Shown here one piece after another: positions 45,095 through 55,267 of a stretch of DNA of 64,000 nt (position 1 is the first letter of the stretch; the number at the start of each line of letters is the position of its first letter). This DNA is from Parvularcula oceani (lineage in GTDB: Bacteria > Pseudomonadota > Alphaproteobacteria > Caulobacterales > Parvularculaceae), in the NCBI RefSeq assembly GCF_000733125.1, contig NZ_JPHU01000004.1:1-64000 (forward strand), written 5' to 3'. Both the position numbers and the translations under genes were made by a program. The notes under the pieces were generated by a model, which saw nothing but the letters and a program-made list of their open reading frames with translations, made no database searches and was not told the DNA's origin.

Positions 45095-45757
45095 ATGTCC
45101 GATAAGCCCCTCATGCCGAAGGCGACGGCCGTCTGGCTGATCGACAACACCGCCCTCACCTTCGACCAGATCGCGGCCTTTTGCGGCCTTCACCCCCTCG
45201 AGGTGAAGGGCATCGCCGACGGCGACGTGGCGCCCGGCGTGCGCGGCATCGACCCTGTCGTCCAGCAGCAGCTGACGCGCGAGGAGATCAAGAAGGCCGA
45301 AGGCGACTCGGATTACCGGATGAAGCTGTCCCGCGCGAAGACGGTGGTTCCCAAGGCCAAGAAGCAGGCCCGCTACGTACCGACCTCGCGCCGCCAGGAG
45401 CGCCCGAACGCCATCGCCTGGATCGTGCGCAACCACCCGGAAGTTCCCGACGCGGTGATCTCGAAGCTGCTCGGCACGACCAAGCCGACGATCGAATCGA
45501 TCCGGAACAAGACGCACTGGAACTCGTCCAATCTCGAGCCGATGGATCCCGTGACGCTCGGCTTCTGCAGCCAGATCGATCTCGACGCCGCCGTGCGCAA
45601 GGCGGCCGAGCGCCGCGCCGCGCTCGAAGCCTCCGGGCAGCTGCCCGAAGGCGCGACGCTCGCGCCCGCGGCCGAGACGGAGACGGCGCAGGACGAAGAG
45701 GAGAGCAGCGCGCCCGACCTCGACAAGGTCTTCGCAAATTTCGGCAAGACCGAATAA
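45095..45757 (+). CDS. trcR: TrcR-type cell cycle regulator (DUF1013)
   Basis: 220 residues, DUF1013, found almost only in alphaproteobacteria. MPKATAVWLIDNTALTFDQIAAFCGLHPLEVKGIADGD and a second helical block (RPNAIAWIVRNHPEVPDAVISKLLGTT) look like paired helix-turn-helix units; a basic linker joins them and the tail is acidic. In Caulobacter the homologue is annotated as a cell-cycle transcriptional regulator. It is the highly conserved, single gene of its unit with a terminator after it. Confidence 0.92.
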   Translation: MSDKPLMPKATAVWLIDNTALTFDQIAAFCGLHPLEVKGIADGDVAPGVRGIDPVVQQQLTREEIKKAEGDSDYRMKLSRAKTVVPKAKKQARYVPTSRRQERPNAIAWIVRNHPEVPDAVISKLLGTTKPTIESIRNKTHWNSSNLEPMDPVTLGFCSQIDLDAAVRKAAERRAALEASGQLPEGATLAPAAETETAQDEEESSAPDLDKVFANFGKTE

Positions 45758-45766
45758 GGGATCAGG

Positions 45767-45793
45767 GGGGAGCGGAGGCCTCTTCCGCTCCCC
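45767..45793. terminator. Shared terminator between trcR and cfa
   Basis: GGGGAGCGGA (45767-45776) pairs perfectly with TCCGCTCCCC (45784-45793) over a 7-nt loop. It lies 9 nt past the trcR stop and 7 nt before the end of the convergent cfa gene, so it can serve both strands. Confidence 0.6.
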
Positions 45794-45800
45794 GCCGCCC

Positions 45801-47030
45801 TCAGGCCGGCTCCAGCGTCCGTTCGGCCTTCAGCATGTAGTCGCGGGTGAGCGGCACGGCGTCGACGCTGGGCGAAAGCTGCAGCTGGAAGTTCATATGC
45901 GTGCCGTGGCGGAAGGCGAGCTCCGCCCCGAGGAGGTAGAACTCCCACATTCGGCAGAAGCGCTCGTCGAACATCTCTCTCGCCTTGTCCCGGTTCGCCG
46001 CGAAGCGCTCGCTCCAGACCTCTAGCGTCTTGGCGTAGTGGAGCCGCCAGACCTCCACATCGGTGACCCAGAGGCCTGACCGCTCGACCGAGGCCAGCGT
46101 CTCGGACAGGGCCGGCGAATAGCCGCCGGGGAAGATGTATTTGCGGGTCCAGGCATCGGTGACGCCCGGCGTGCCCCTGCGCCCGATCGAGTGAACGAGC
46201 GCGAGGCCGTCCTCGGGCAGGAGCGCCATGACCTTGCGGAAGAACGCATCGTGCTGGGGCGCGCCGACATGTTCGAACATGCCGATGCTGACGATGCGGT
46301 CGAAGCGCTCCTCGACCTCGCGATAGTCGCGCAGCTCGATCCGCACCTTCTTCGAGAGCCCCTTCTTCTCGATCCGCTGCTCGGCCAGCGCCTTCTGCTC
46401 CTTGGACAAAGTGACCCCGACGACGTCGCAGTCGAAATTCTCGGCCATGTAGATCGCCATCGAGCCCCAGCCGCAGCCGATATCGAGAACGCGGCTTCCC
46501 TTCTCGATCCGCAGCTTCGAAGCGATGTGCCGGAGCTTGGCCTGCTGGGCCGCCTCGAGCGACATGCCCTCTTCCGGCCAGTAGGCGCAGGAATAGTTCA
46601 TGCCGCTGTCGAGGAAGAGCCTGTAGAGGTCGTTGGACAGGTCGTAGTGATGCGCCACGTTCTGGCGCGACCGGGTGAGGCCGTTGTTCTGCTGGAAGCG
46701 TTTCGCCCGCTTCGCCGCCTCCCGCACCATTTTCTGGACCGGCGCGGAGCGGATCGCGTTCCGGTTGATGGAGAAGACAGTGATGAAGTCGCGGAGCGTT
46801 CCCTCCTCCACCGTCAGCGTGCCGTTCATATAGGCTTCCCCGGCCTTGAGCTCGGGCGACAGCGCCAACGCCGTCAGAAGCTTGGGGTCGGACAGCCGGA
46901 TCGTCGCCACGGGGCCGTCCCCGTGGCCGTGGACATGGGATTTTCCGTCCGGGGTGAGGATGGTCAGCCGTCCCTTGTCGACGACCTTGGCGAGAAGCGG
47001 GTTCAGAATATCAATAGGCAAGGCAAACAT
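45801..47030 (-). CDS. cfa: Cyclopropane-fatty-acyl-phospholipid synthase
   Basis: 409 residues. Adds a methylene from SAM to double bonds of membrane phospholipid acyl chains. The N-terminal lipid-binding part has KAGEAYMNGTLTVEEG. The methyltransferase half has HYDLSNDLYRLFLD, MNYSCAYWPEEG, VLDIGCGWGSMAIYMAE (SAM) and MFEHVG, with IFPGGYSP later. The ATG at 47030 gives the family length; the frame extends further but without homology. It is divergent from the MATE gene over 180 nt. Confidence 0.94.
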   Translation of the reverse strand: MFALPIDILNPLLAKVVDKGRLTILTPDGKSHVHGHGDGPVATIRLSDPKLLTALALSPELKAGEAYMNGTLTVEEGTLRDFITVFSINRNAIRSAPVQKMVREAAKRAKRFQQNNGLTRSRQNVAHHYDLSNDLYRLFLDSGMNYSCAYWPEEGMSLEAAQQAKLRHIASKLRIEKGSRVLDIGCGWGSMAIYMAENFDCDVVGVTLSKEQKALAEQRIEKKGLSKKVRIELRDYREVEERFDRIVSIGMFEHVGAPQHDAFFRKVMALLPEDGLALVHSIGRRGTPGVTDAWTRKYIFPGGYSPALSETLASVERSGLWVTDVEVWRLHYAKTLEVWSERFAANRDKAREMFDERFCRMWEFYLLGAELAFRHGTHMNFQLQLSPSVDAVPLTRDYMLKAERTLEPA

Positions 47031-47210
47031 CTCTGATCGTTGAAGGTGCGCTGCATCGCCGCAACGGCAGCGCGGCATAGAGTGTTGCGATCTGTCCGGA
47101 CCGTCCAGACTCGATTGCACCTGACAACGGCCGCGCCCCGGACGTGTTTCGCTTCGACCTCCCGGCGCAACGGACGCCGCAGCAGAAGCCCTCGCAGGCG
47201 AAAGGCATTC

Positions 47211-48680
47211 ATGGCCTCCTCGACGCTGGTCGCAAGCCGACGCGCCCGCCTCCTCGACGGCCCGGTCGCGCCCGTCCTCTTCTCCCTGTCCTGGCCGATG
47301 ACGGTCGGGCTGTTCGCGGTGATCGCGATCAACGTCACCGACACCTTCTATATCGGACGCCTCGGCACCGAGGAGCTGGCGGCGATCGGCTACTGCTTCC
47401 CCGTCATCTTCGGGATGTCGGCCATCGCCATCGGGGTCGGCAATGGCGCGACATCGGTCGTCTCGCGGGCGCTCGGCGCGGGGCAGGAAAAGCGCGCGCG
47501 CATGCTGACCACCAACACCCTCCTGTTCGTGCTGATCTGGTCGCTCGTCCTCGCCGGAGCGATGTATGCCCTGTCCGAGGAGGTCTTCTCCCTCCTGGCT
47601 CTTCCAGCGCGCCTCCAGCCCCATGTCGATGAGTACATGGACGTCTGGTATGCCGGCCTGCCCTTCCTGATCGTCCCGATCGTGCTGAACGGGCTGATCC
47701 GCGCATCGGGCGAGGCCATCGTGCCGAGCGTCCTGATGGTGCTTGCCGCGGCGATCAATGCCATCGTCTCACCGCTTCTCATCTTCGGGCTTCTCGGCCT
47801 TCCCGCCCTGGGCATGGCGGGGGCGGCATGGGCGACGGTCGGGGCGCGGGGCCTGATCGCGGCGCTCTGCGTCGTCTACCTCCTGCGAGAGGACCTGATG
47901 GAGATCAGCCGCGAGACCTTCGCGGGCTTTTTCGGCTGCGTCGCCGATGTCGCGCGCTTCGGCGCGCCCGCCTTCCTGGCCCAGCTCGTCTCGCCGGTCT
48001 CGGGCGCGATCATCACGCGTATCCTCTCCGAGCAGGGCGCGGAGACGGTGGCCGCCTATGCCGTGGGCGCCCGGATCGAATCGCTCGCGCTCATTCCCTT
48101 CTTCGCGCTGCAATCGGGGATCGCGCCCTTCATAGGCCAGAACGTCGGCGCCGCCCGAACGCCGCGCCTGCGCCGCGCCGAGATGACGGCGATCGTCTTC
48201 GCGCTCGGATGGGGCCTTCTGGCAGGGCTGATCCTGTTCGGCTTCGGCGGCAGCCTCGGAGGCCTCTTCACCGCCGACCCCGCCATCGCCGCGCTGACCG
48301 ACCGCTATCTAGGCCTGGTCGGCTTCGGCCTGTTCGGCGCAGGGCTCGTCATCGTCAGCACCGGCGTCTTCAACCCGCTCGGCTATCCGAACCTCGCAAT
48401 GGTCCTGTCCGTGCTGCGCTATCTCGTGCTCTACGCAGGGCTCGCCGCCCTCGCCCATGCCGGCGCCTTCCCCTTCTTCTCGGAGGTGACGGGCATCTTT
48501 CTCGCCGCGCCGGTTTCCTATGTCCTCGCGGGGCTGACCGCCTTCACGCTCGTTCACCTGCTGATCGAGCGGCCCAAGCGGGCCATGGTCCCGCCCGCAG
48601 AGGGCCCAAGGCCGATCGTAGGGCACGACGATCTTCGCCCGAATCGACATCCCTCAGCCTTCGAAGACGAGCCGTCGTGA
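47211..48680 (+). CDS. MATE-family multidrug/toxin exporter
   Basis: 489 residues with 12 membrane helices in two halves, in the DinF/NorM-like layout. LSWPMTVGLFAVIAINVTDT near the N-terminus and GVGNGATSVVSRALGAG are typical MATE segments. It exports cationic drugs or metabolites using Na+ or H+ flow. ATG 47211 follows AAAGG. The last 45 codons, beyond the final helix (LIERPKRA), overlap the convergent glycosyltransferase-like gene on the other strand by 137 nt, so its tail is probably not conserved. Confidence 0.9.
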   Translation: MASSTLVASRRARLLDGPVAPVLFSLSWPMTVGLFAVIAINVTDTFYIGRLGTEELAAIGYCFPVIFGMSAIAIGVGNGATSVVSRALGAGQEKRARMLTTNTLLFVLIWSLVLAGAMYALSEEVFSLLALPARLQPHVDEYMDVWYAGLPFLIVPIVLNGLIRASGEAIVPSVLMVLAAAINAIVSPLLIFGLLGLPALGMAGAAWATVGARGLIAALCVVYLLREDLMEISRETFAGFFGCVADVARFGAPAFLAQLVSPVSGAIITRILSEQGAETVAAYAVGARIESLALIPFFALQSGIAPFIGQNVGAARTPRLRRAEMTAIVFALGWGLLAGLILFGFGGSLGGLFTADPAIAALTDRYLGLVGFGLFGAGLVIVSTGVFNPLGYPNLAMVLSVLRYLVLYAGLAALAHAGAFPFFSEVTGIFLAAPVSYVLAGLTAFTLVHLLIERPKRAMVPPAEGPRPIVGHDDLRPNRHPSAFEDEPS

Positions 48681-49206
48681 AGGCTTCCGGCAGGCTCGCT
48701 TCGGTATCGGCGAGGGCATGGTCGGTCGACCAGCGCACGCTCTCGAACAGCCCCGGCGCAGGCCGCCTGCGCGCAAGGCCGATCAGCCAGTAGCCGCCGT
48801 CGAGAGCTGGACCGAAGACGGCGTCGCGGCTGCCTAGGGCGCCGAATGCCGAGGCGATGTCCGAGGGCTCGATCTGCGGGCTGTCCGTTCCGATGACGAC
48901 GACCGGCCCCGGCGGCAACGCAGCCATCACCCGCCCCATCCGATCCCCGAGGCTGCCCCCGCCCTGAGAGAGGCGCGGGATCGCCGCCGGCCAGCAGGCG
49001 AAGCGTTCGGCGGGCAGAGCGTTGACGGCGAGCGCCGTCTCCCAGCGCGGATCGCGCCCGAGGCGGTGCAGCAGCCGCCCGGTCGCCAGCCTGTAGAAGC
49101 TCGCCGCCTGCGCGGAGCCGACATCCCGCGCCAGCCGCGTCTTGGCCCGCCCCGCCAGCGGAGGCTTGGCGAAGACGACCAGGCGGCGGCCCCATCCGGG
49201 CCTCAC
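48544..49206 (-). CDS. DUF2064 / TIGR04282-type glycosyltransferase-like protein
   Basis: 220 residues. A nucleotidyl/glycosyltransferase A-like fold: VVFAKPPLAGRAKTRLA (phosphate loop), VVVIGTDSPQIEPSDI, and FGPALDGGYWLIGL. It matches the family named for arsenosugar biosynthesis (TIGR04282), a name based on some members only. GTG 49206 overlaps the stop of the upstream partner (GTGA). The final 137 nt overlap the MATE gene in convergent orientation. No arsenic genes are near, so the pathway name should not be taken literally. Confidence 0.85.
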   Translation of the reverse strand: MRPGWGRRLVVFAKPPLAGRAKTRLARDVGSAQAASFYRLATGRLLHRLGRDPRWETALAVNALPAERFACWPAAIPRLSQGGGSLGDRMGRVMAALPPGPVVVIGTDSPQIEPSDIASAFGALGSRDAVFGPALDGGYWLIGLARRRPAPGLFESVRWSTDHALADTEASLPEAFTTARLRRLRDVDSGEDRRALRSALGPLRAGPWPAWAARSAGERA

Positions 49207-49886
49207 GCGTAGCGCTCCGCGATCCTCTCGGGCGGCACGCCACGGACATAGGCGAGGAGGCAGGACTGGTTGCGCAGCGCCCTTCGGACATAGCCGTCGC
49301 GCTCATAGCGCTCCGGCGAGGTGACCGCCTCCGCCGGCAGAAGGCGCAGCGCGCCGCGGCCGCTCTCTGCGACGATGCGGCGGACGAGATCCACATCCTC
49401 GAAAAGAGGCAGCGGCGCGTAGCCGCCGATCCGGTCATGGCGCGCGCGAGAGATCAGGAGGCCCTGATCCCCATAGGGCAACGAGAAAAAGCGCGTGCGG
49501 AGGTTCGCGCCCGCCGCCACCGCGCGCGCCGCCAGCCTGTCCGAGGCGAAGGCGAGGCGGAAGACGCCCGCAGCCTCGTCGCGCCGCGTGAACGCCTCCG
49601 CCGCCCGCTCCCAGCCCGGCCCCAGCGCCGTGTCGGCATGCAGGAAGAGAAGCCATTCGCCCCGGGCGGCGTTTGCGCCGCGGGCGAGCTGGGCACCCCG
49701 TCCGGGCGCGCCGGTGACGAGCGTGCAGCCCGCCGCCTCGGCGATCTCGCCCGTCCCGTCCGCCGAGCCGCCATCCGAGACGACGACCTCGCGCAGCAGC
49801 CCGCCGCAATTCGCATCCCACAGGCTCGAAAGCGTGCGGGGCAGCCCCTGCCCGGCATTCAGTGTAGGAATGATAACGGAGATCAA
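49203..49886 (-). CDS. TIGR04283-type GT2 glycosyltransferase
   Basis: 227 residues, family 2 glycosyltransferase fold: SVIIPTLNAG, VVVSDGGSADGT, GRGAQLARGANAARGEWLLF and LHADTALG (metal-binding His/Asp in the DxD position), then GGYAPLPLFEDVDLVRR. It always travels with the DUF2064 partner encoded next, and the two overlap here. Their joint product is not known outside arsenosugar gene clusters. It is divergent from the radical SAM gene. Confidence 0.9.
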   Translation of the reverse strand: MISVIIPTLNAGQGLPRTLSSLWDANCGGLLREVVVSDGGSADGTGEIAEAAGCTLVTGAPGRGAQLARGANAARGEWLLFLHADTALGPGWERAAEAFTRRDEAAGVFRLAFASDRLAARAVAAGANLRTRFFSLPYGDQGLLISRARHDRIGGYAPLPLFEDVDLVRRIVAESGRGALRLLPAEAVTSPERYERDGYVRRALRNQSCLLAYVRGVPPERIAERYA

Positions 49887-49994
49887 CGCTCGGCCTGCCC
49901 TCGTTTCACCGCCTGCCTAGCCTTCGCAGCCGCGCGCGCCAATGTGGGAAAGTCGTTCTTGCTTTGTTCCAGCCTCGGGCGGCATGATCCGGTC

Positions 49995-51089
49995 ATGGCC
50001 CGCGTCGCGTCCTCCCCTTTCGTTTCGTCCAGATCGTCCACGGGCAGAGGGCGCGGCGCGCGGTCCAACGCCACCGGCCGCTTCGAGCGGTTGCAGCGGG
50101 AAGCCTTCGACGATGGCTGGACCGACGATGCGCCCGAAGAGCACCGCACGGAGGTCACGCAGGAGCCCGCGCGGAAGATCGTGACCTTCAACGACAGCCC
50201 CTATGTCGGCTTCGACCGCTCCATCAATCCCTATCGCGGCTGCGAGCATGGCTGCGTCTATTGCTTCGCCCGCCCGACCCACGCCTATCTGGGGCTGTCC
50301 GCCGGGCTCGACTTCGAGACGCGGCTCTTCGCCAAGCCGAACGCCGCGACGCTCCTGCGCAAGGAGCTGTCGAACAGGCGCTACGAGGTCAGGCCCATCG
50401 CCATCGGCACCAATACCGACCCCTATCAGCCGATCGAGCGGCGCCACCGCGTCATGCGGGAGGTGCTGGAGGTCCTGGCCGAGTTCCGCCACCCTGTCAG
50501 CATCCTGACCAAGTCGGACCTCGTCCTGCGCGATCTCGACCTCCTCGCGCCGATGGCGGCGCAGGGGCTCGCCCGGGTCATGCTGTCGATCACCACGCTC
50601 GATGGCCGCCTCGCCCGCGCGATGGAGCCGCGCGCCCCGCGGCCCGACAAGCGGCTCGAAGCGGTGCGGGTCCTCGCCAAGGCGGGCGTGCCGACGGGAA
50701 CCGTCCACGGCCCGATGATCCCCGGCCTGTCCGATTCCGAGCTCGAATCCCTCATGGAGGCCTCCGCCGAGCGCGGCGCGACCTATGCCGCCTATACCGT
50801 GCTGCGCCTGCCGCTCGAGGTGGCGGATCTCTTCGAGGAGTGGCTGGAGACCTTCGCGCCGAACCGCAAGGACCGCGTGCTCCGCCATCTGCGCGACATG
50901 AATGGCGGGCGGATCTACGACGCCCAGTGGTCCCGCGCCGAGGAGCCGCGCAGCGTCTATGCCCGCCTGATCCGCGAGCGTTTCGCCGCCGCCTATCGCC
51001 GCCTCCGCTTCGAGGAGATGCCGTCTCTGCGGACCGACCTCTTCGCCGTGCCGCCGGAGGAGCGCCCGCAGCTCTCCCTCTTCGCCTGA
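49995..51089 (+). CDS. PA0069-family radical SAM protein
   Basis: 364 residues. The SAM-cluster motif CEHGCVYC follows NPYRGC; downstream are GTNTDPYQPIER, SILTKSDLVLRDLDLL and MIPGLSD. These are the marks of the PA0069/SPL-like radical SAM family, related to spore photoproduct lyase but of unknown function. The N-terminus is Ser/Arg-rich and basic. ATG 49995 is the first start after the divergent promoter region. The rnhB gene follows after 40 nt. Confidence 0.9.
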   Translation: MARVASSPFVSSRSSTGRGRGARSNATGRFERLQREAFDDGWTDDAPEEHRTEVTQEPARKIVTFNDSPYVGFDRSINPYRGCEHGCVYCFARPTHAYLGLSAGLDFETRLFAKPNAATLLRKELSNRRYEVRPIAIGTNTDPYQPIERRHRVMREVLEVLAEFRHPVSILTKSDLVLRDLDLLAPMAAQGLARVMLSITTLDGRLARAMEPRAPRPDKRLEAVRVLAKAGVPTGTVHGPMIPGLSDSELESLMEASAERGATYAAYTVLRLPLEVADLFEEWLETFAPNRKDRVLRHLRDMNGGRIYDAQWSRAEEPRSVYARLIRERFAAAYRRLRFEEMPSLRTDLFAVPPEERPQLSLFA

Positions 51090-51129
51090 GCGCTTGCAGA
51101 ATCGAGGCGGGCCGGGGCAGACCGGGCGG

Positions 51130-51741
51130 ATGAGAACGCCTCCCTCCTTCGCGCTGGAAGACGAATTCGGCGGCGTGGTCGCCGGGATCGACGAGGTGGG
51201 CCGCGGCCCCTGGGCCGGGCCGGTCGTCGCCTGCGCCGTCATCCTCGACCGCGAACGCTGCCCGCAGGGGCTCGGCGACTCGAAAAAGCTGACGCAGAAG
51301 CGGCGCGAAGCCGCCTGCGCGGCGGTCGAGGAAACAGCCTGCTACGCGCTCGGCGTGGTCGAGGTGCCGCTCCTCGACGAGCTCGGCATCGGCAAGGCGA
51401 CCTTGCTCGCGATGAGCCGCGCCGTCGCCGCCCTGCCCCGCCGCCCCGACGCGGTGCTGGTCGACGGCACGCAGCTGCCCGATACCGGTGGCATCCCTGC
51501 GCGCGCCGTCCCGCGCGCAGATGCCCTCTCCGCCTCGGTCGCCGCGGCCAGCATCGTCGCCAAGGTCCGGCGCGACGCACATCTGCGCGAGCTGGCGGAG
51601 GACTTCCCGCCTTACGGCTGGGAGCGCAACAAGGGCTACGGCACGAAGGACCACGCCGAAGCCCTGGCCCGGCACGGCGTGACGCCCCATCACCGCCGCA
51701 GCTTCGCCCCCATAAAGCGCCTTCTCGCAACGACTTCTTAA
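51130..51741 (+). CDS. rnhB: Ribonuclease HII
   Basis: 203 residues. Removes ribonucleotides and RNA from RNA/DNA hybrids. GIDEVGRGPWAGPVVACAV has the catalytic DEG(x)G block, the second Asp is in AVLVDGTQLP, and ASIVAKVRRDAHL supplies the third. ATG 51130 starts 40 nt past the radical SAM gene. It precedes ccrM, a conserved neighbour in alphaproteobacteria. Confidence 0.96.
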   Translation: MRTPPSFALEDEFGGVVAGIDEVGRGPWAGPVVACAVILDRERCPQGLGDSKKLTQKRREAACAAVEETACYALGVVEVPLLDELGIGKATLLAMSRAVAALPRRPDAVLVDGTQLPDTGGIPARAVPRADALSASVAAASIVAKVRRDAHLRELAEDFPPYGWERNKGYGTKDHAEALARHGVTPHHRRSFAPIKRLLATTS

Positions 51742-51758
51742 CCTGCCTGAATAAGCCG

Positions 51759-51812
51759 TTAACGGAGCATTTACGCTGCGTTAGCCATGCCGGAGTCTAT
51801 TGCCGGGGAATC
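51759..51812 (+). promoter_or_regulatory. CtrA-type box and two GANTC sites upstream of ccrM
   Basis: TTAA (51759-51762), 7 nt, then TTTA (51770-51773) plus C matches the CtrA consensus TTAA-N7-TTAA in seven of eight fixed bases. Downstream, before the GTG start at 51832, lie GAGTC (51793-51797) and GAATC (51808-51812), both GANTC sites that CcrM itself methylates. The arrangement resembles the Caulobacter ccrM promoter, where CtrA activates and leader GANTC methylation feeds back. Confidence 0.65.
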
Positions 51813-51816
51813 TTAA

Positions 51817-53940
<2,124 letters not shown>

Positions 53941-53949
53941 GGAGCCCTC

Positions 53950-54429
53950 ATGACCCAAGCGCCCTTCCCGACCAAGCCCGCCCGCAGAGGGCCGCCGCCG
54001 CTCTCGGCCAAGCTCGCCCCGCAGGTCGCCCAGCTCGCGGCGAAATCGGGCGCGATGGACCCCGCCCTCGCCAGGAGCTGGCCGGAGGTCGTGGGGCCGG
54101 AACTCGCCAAGCTCTGCCGCCCCCTGCGCCTGCGCCGCCAGAAGAACGCGATCACGCTGGAGGTCGCCGTGCCCAACGGCGCGGCCGCCATGCGCGTGCA
54201 ATACGCGCAGAACCAGATCCTTTCGCGCGCGCGCACCCAGCTGCGCCAGCCCAAGCTGTCCCGCCTCGCCATCCTCCAGGCCGGCGCCAAGGCGAGCGAG
54301 GGGCGGAGCTGGGCGAGCAAGAGGGTCACGCGCGACGACGGCCAGCCAGCGCCCGCGCCGCGGCCCGCGAGGACCGCTCAGGAGGCGCTCGAGCGCCTGC
54401 GCGCCGCCATTCAGGCGCGCAAGGGCTGA
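53950..54429 (+). CDS. DUF721 (DciA-like) protein
   Basis: 159 residues. The DUF721/DciA core is visible: SWPEVVGPELAKLCRPLRLRR followed by ITLEVAVPNGAAAMRVQY and a basic tail rich in Arg/Pro. DciA proteins help load replicative helicase where DnaC is absent. This one lacks other features and has a disordered C-terminus. ATG 53950 is 9 bp from mutY's. It is followed by the dsbA-like and smc genes, a common order in the class. Confidence 0.8.
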   Translation: MTQAPFPTKPARRGPPPLSAKLAPQVAQLAAKSGAMDPALARSWPEVVGPELAKLCRPLRLRRQKNAITLEVAVPNGAAAMRVQYAQNQILSRARTQLRQPKLSRLAILQAGAKASEGRSWASKRVTRDDGQPAPAPRPARTAQEALERLRAAIQARKG

Positions 54430-54509
54430 GCCTTCCGCCGCGTCACTTGCATGCTCTGGCGGCTTCGGCTTGCTTGTGCGCAAAGCTCGACCGACTCGAA
54501 GGGTTCTTC

Positions 54510-55238
54510 ATGAAGCGCACGACTCTCGCGGCCTCCCTCGCCGCCTTCGCCCTTATCACGGCCTGCGGCGCCGAGGATGCCGAAACCGAGGCCGAGGCCA
54601 TCGCCGTGGCCGGAGAGGACGAGGCGGTTCTCGTGGCTGCGCCCGAGCAGGAGGAGGCTCCGGCTCTCGAACCCGTGGCCGCCCCCGAAGGCAGCATGGC
54701 CGCGAACGAGATGGCGCTCGGCGCGGAGGACGCGCCGCTGACCATCGTCGAATACGCCTCCGTCACCTGCCCTGGCTGCGCCGCGTTCCACCGCACGCTG
54801 TTCCCGCAGATCAAGGAGCGGTTCATCGACAGCGGCGAGGTCCGCTTCGTCTATCGCGAATTCCCGACCCCGCCCCAGCAGCTCTCCTATATCGGCTTCA
54901 TCCTGTCGCGCTGCGCGGCGACGCAGACCGGCGCGCCGACCTATTTCTCCATGATCGAGGCGCTCTACGAACGTCAGCAGGAATGGGTGAGCGGGCCGAG
55001 CCCGGCGGCATCGCTCGAGAACATCTTCAGCGAAGTCGGTTTCGACCGGGCCCGGATCGAGCAGTGCCTGCGCCGCCAGGACATCATCGACGCGATCAAC
55101 GAGAACGTGCAGTCGGGCGTCGAGGCCGGGGTCAACCGCACGCCGACGCTGCTGATCGACGGCGAGCCCTTCGATTACGGCCGTTCGCTCGACGAGGCGC
55201 TGGAGCGGATCCAGGCCGAAGTCGACGCGAGAAGCTGA
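54510..55238 (+). CDS. DsbA-like thioredoxin-fold lipoprotein
   Basis: 242 residues. A signal with lipobox (ITAC) is followed by a Glu/Ala-rich linker (about 20-70) and a thioredoxin domain of the DsbA/DsbG type with the active-site pair CPGC in YASVTCPGCAAFH, plus the cis-proline loop GVNRTPTLLIDG. It should oxidise or isomerise disulfides in the periplasm. The dipeptide between the cysteines (Pro-Gly) differs from DsbA's Pro-His. ATG 54510 begins the signal. It precedes smc by 29 nt. Confidence 0.88.
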   Translation: MKRTTLAASLAAFALITACGAEDAETEAEAIAVAGEDEAVLVAAPEQEEAPALEPVAAPEGSMAANEMALGAEDAPLTIVEYASVTCPGCAAFHRTLFPQIKERFIDSGEVRFVYREFPTPPQQLSYIGFILSRCAATQTGAPTYFSMIEALYERQQEWVSGPSPAASLENIFSEVGFDRARIEQCLRRQDIIDAINENVQSGVEAGVNRTPTLLIDGEPFDYGRSLDEALERIQAEVDARS

Positions 55239-55267
55239 CCCGCTGATCCTCAGAGGCTGACGCGCCC

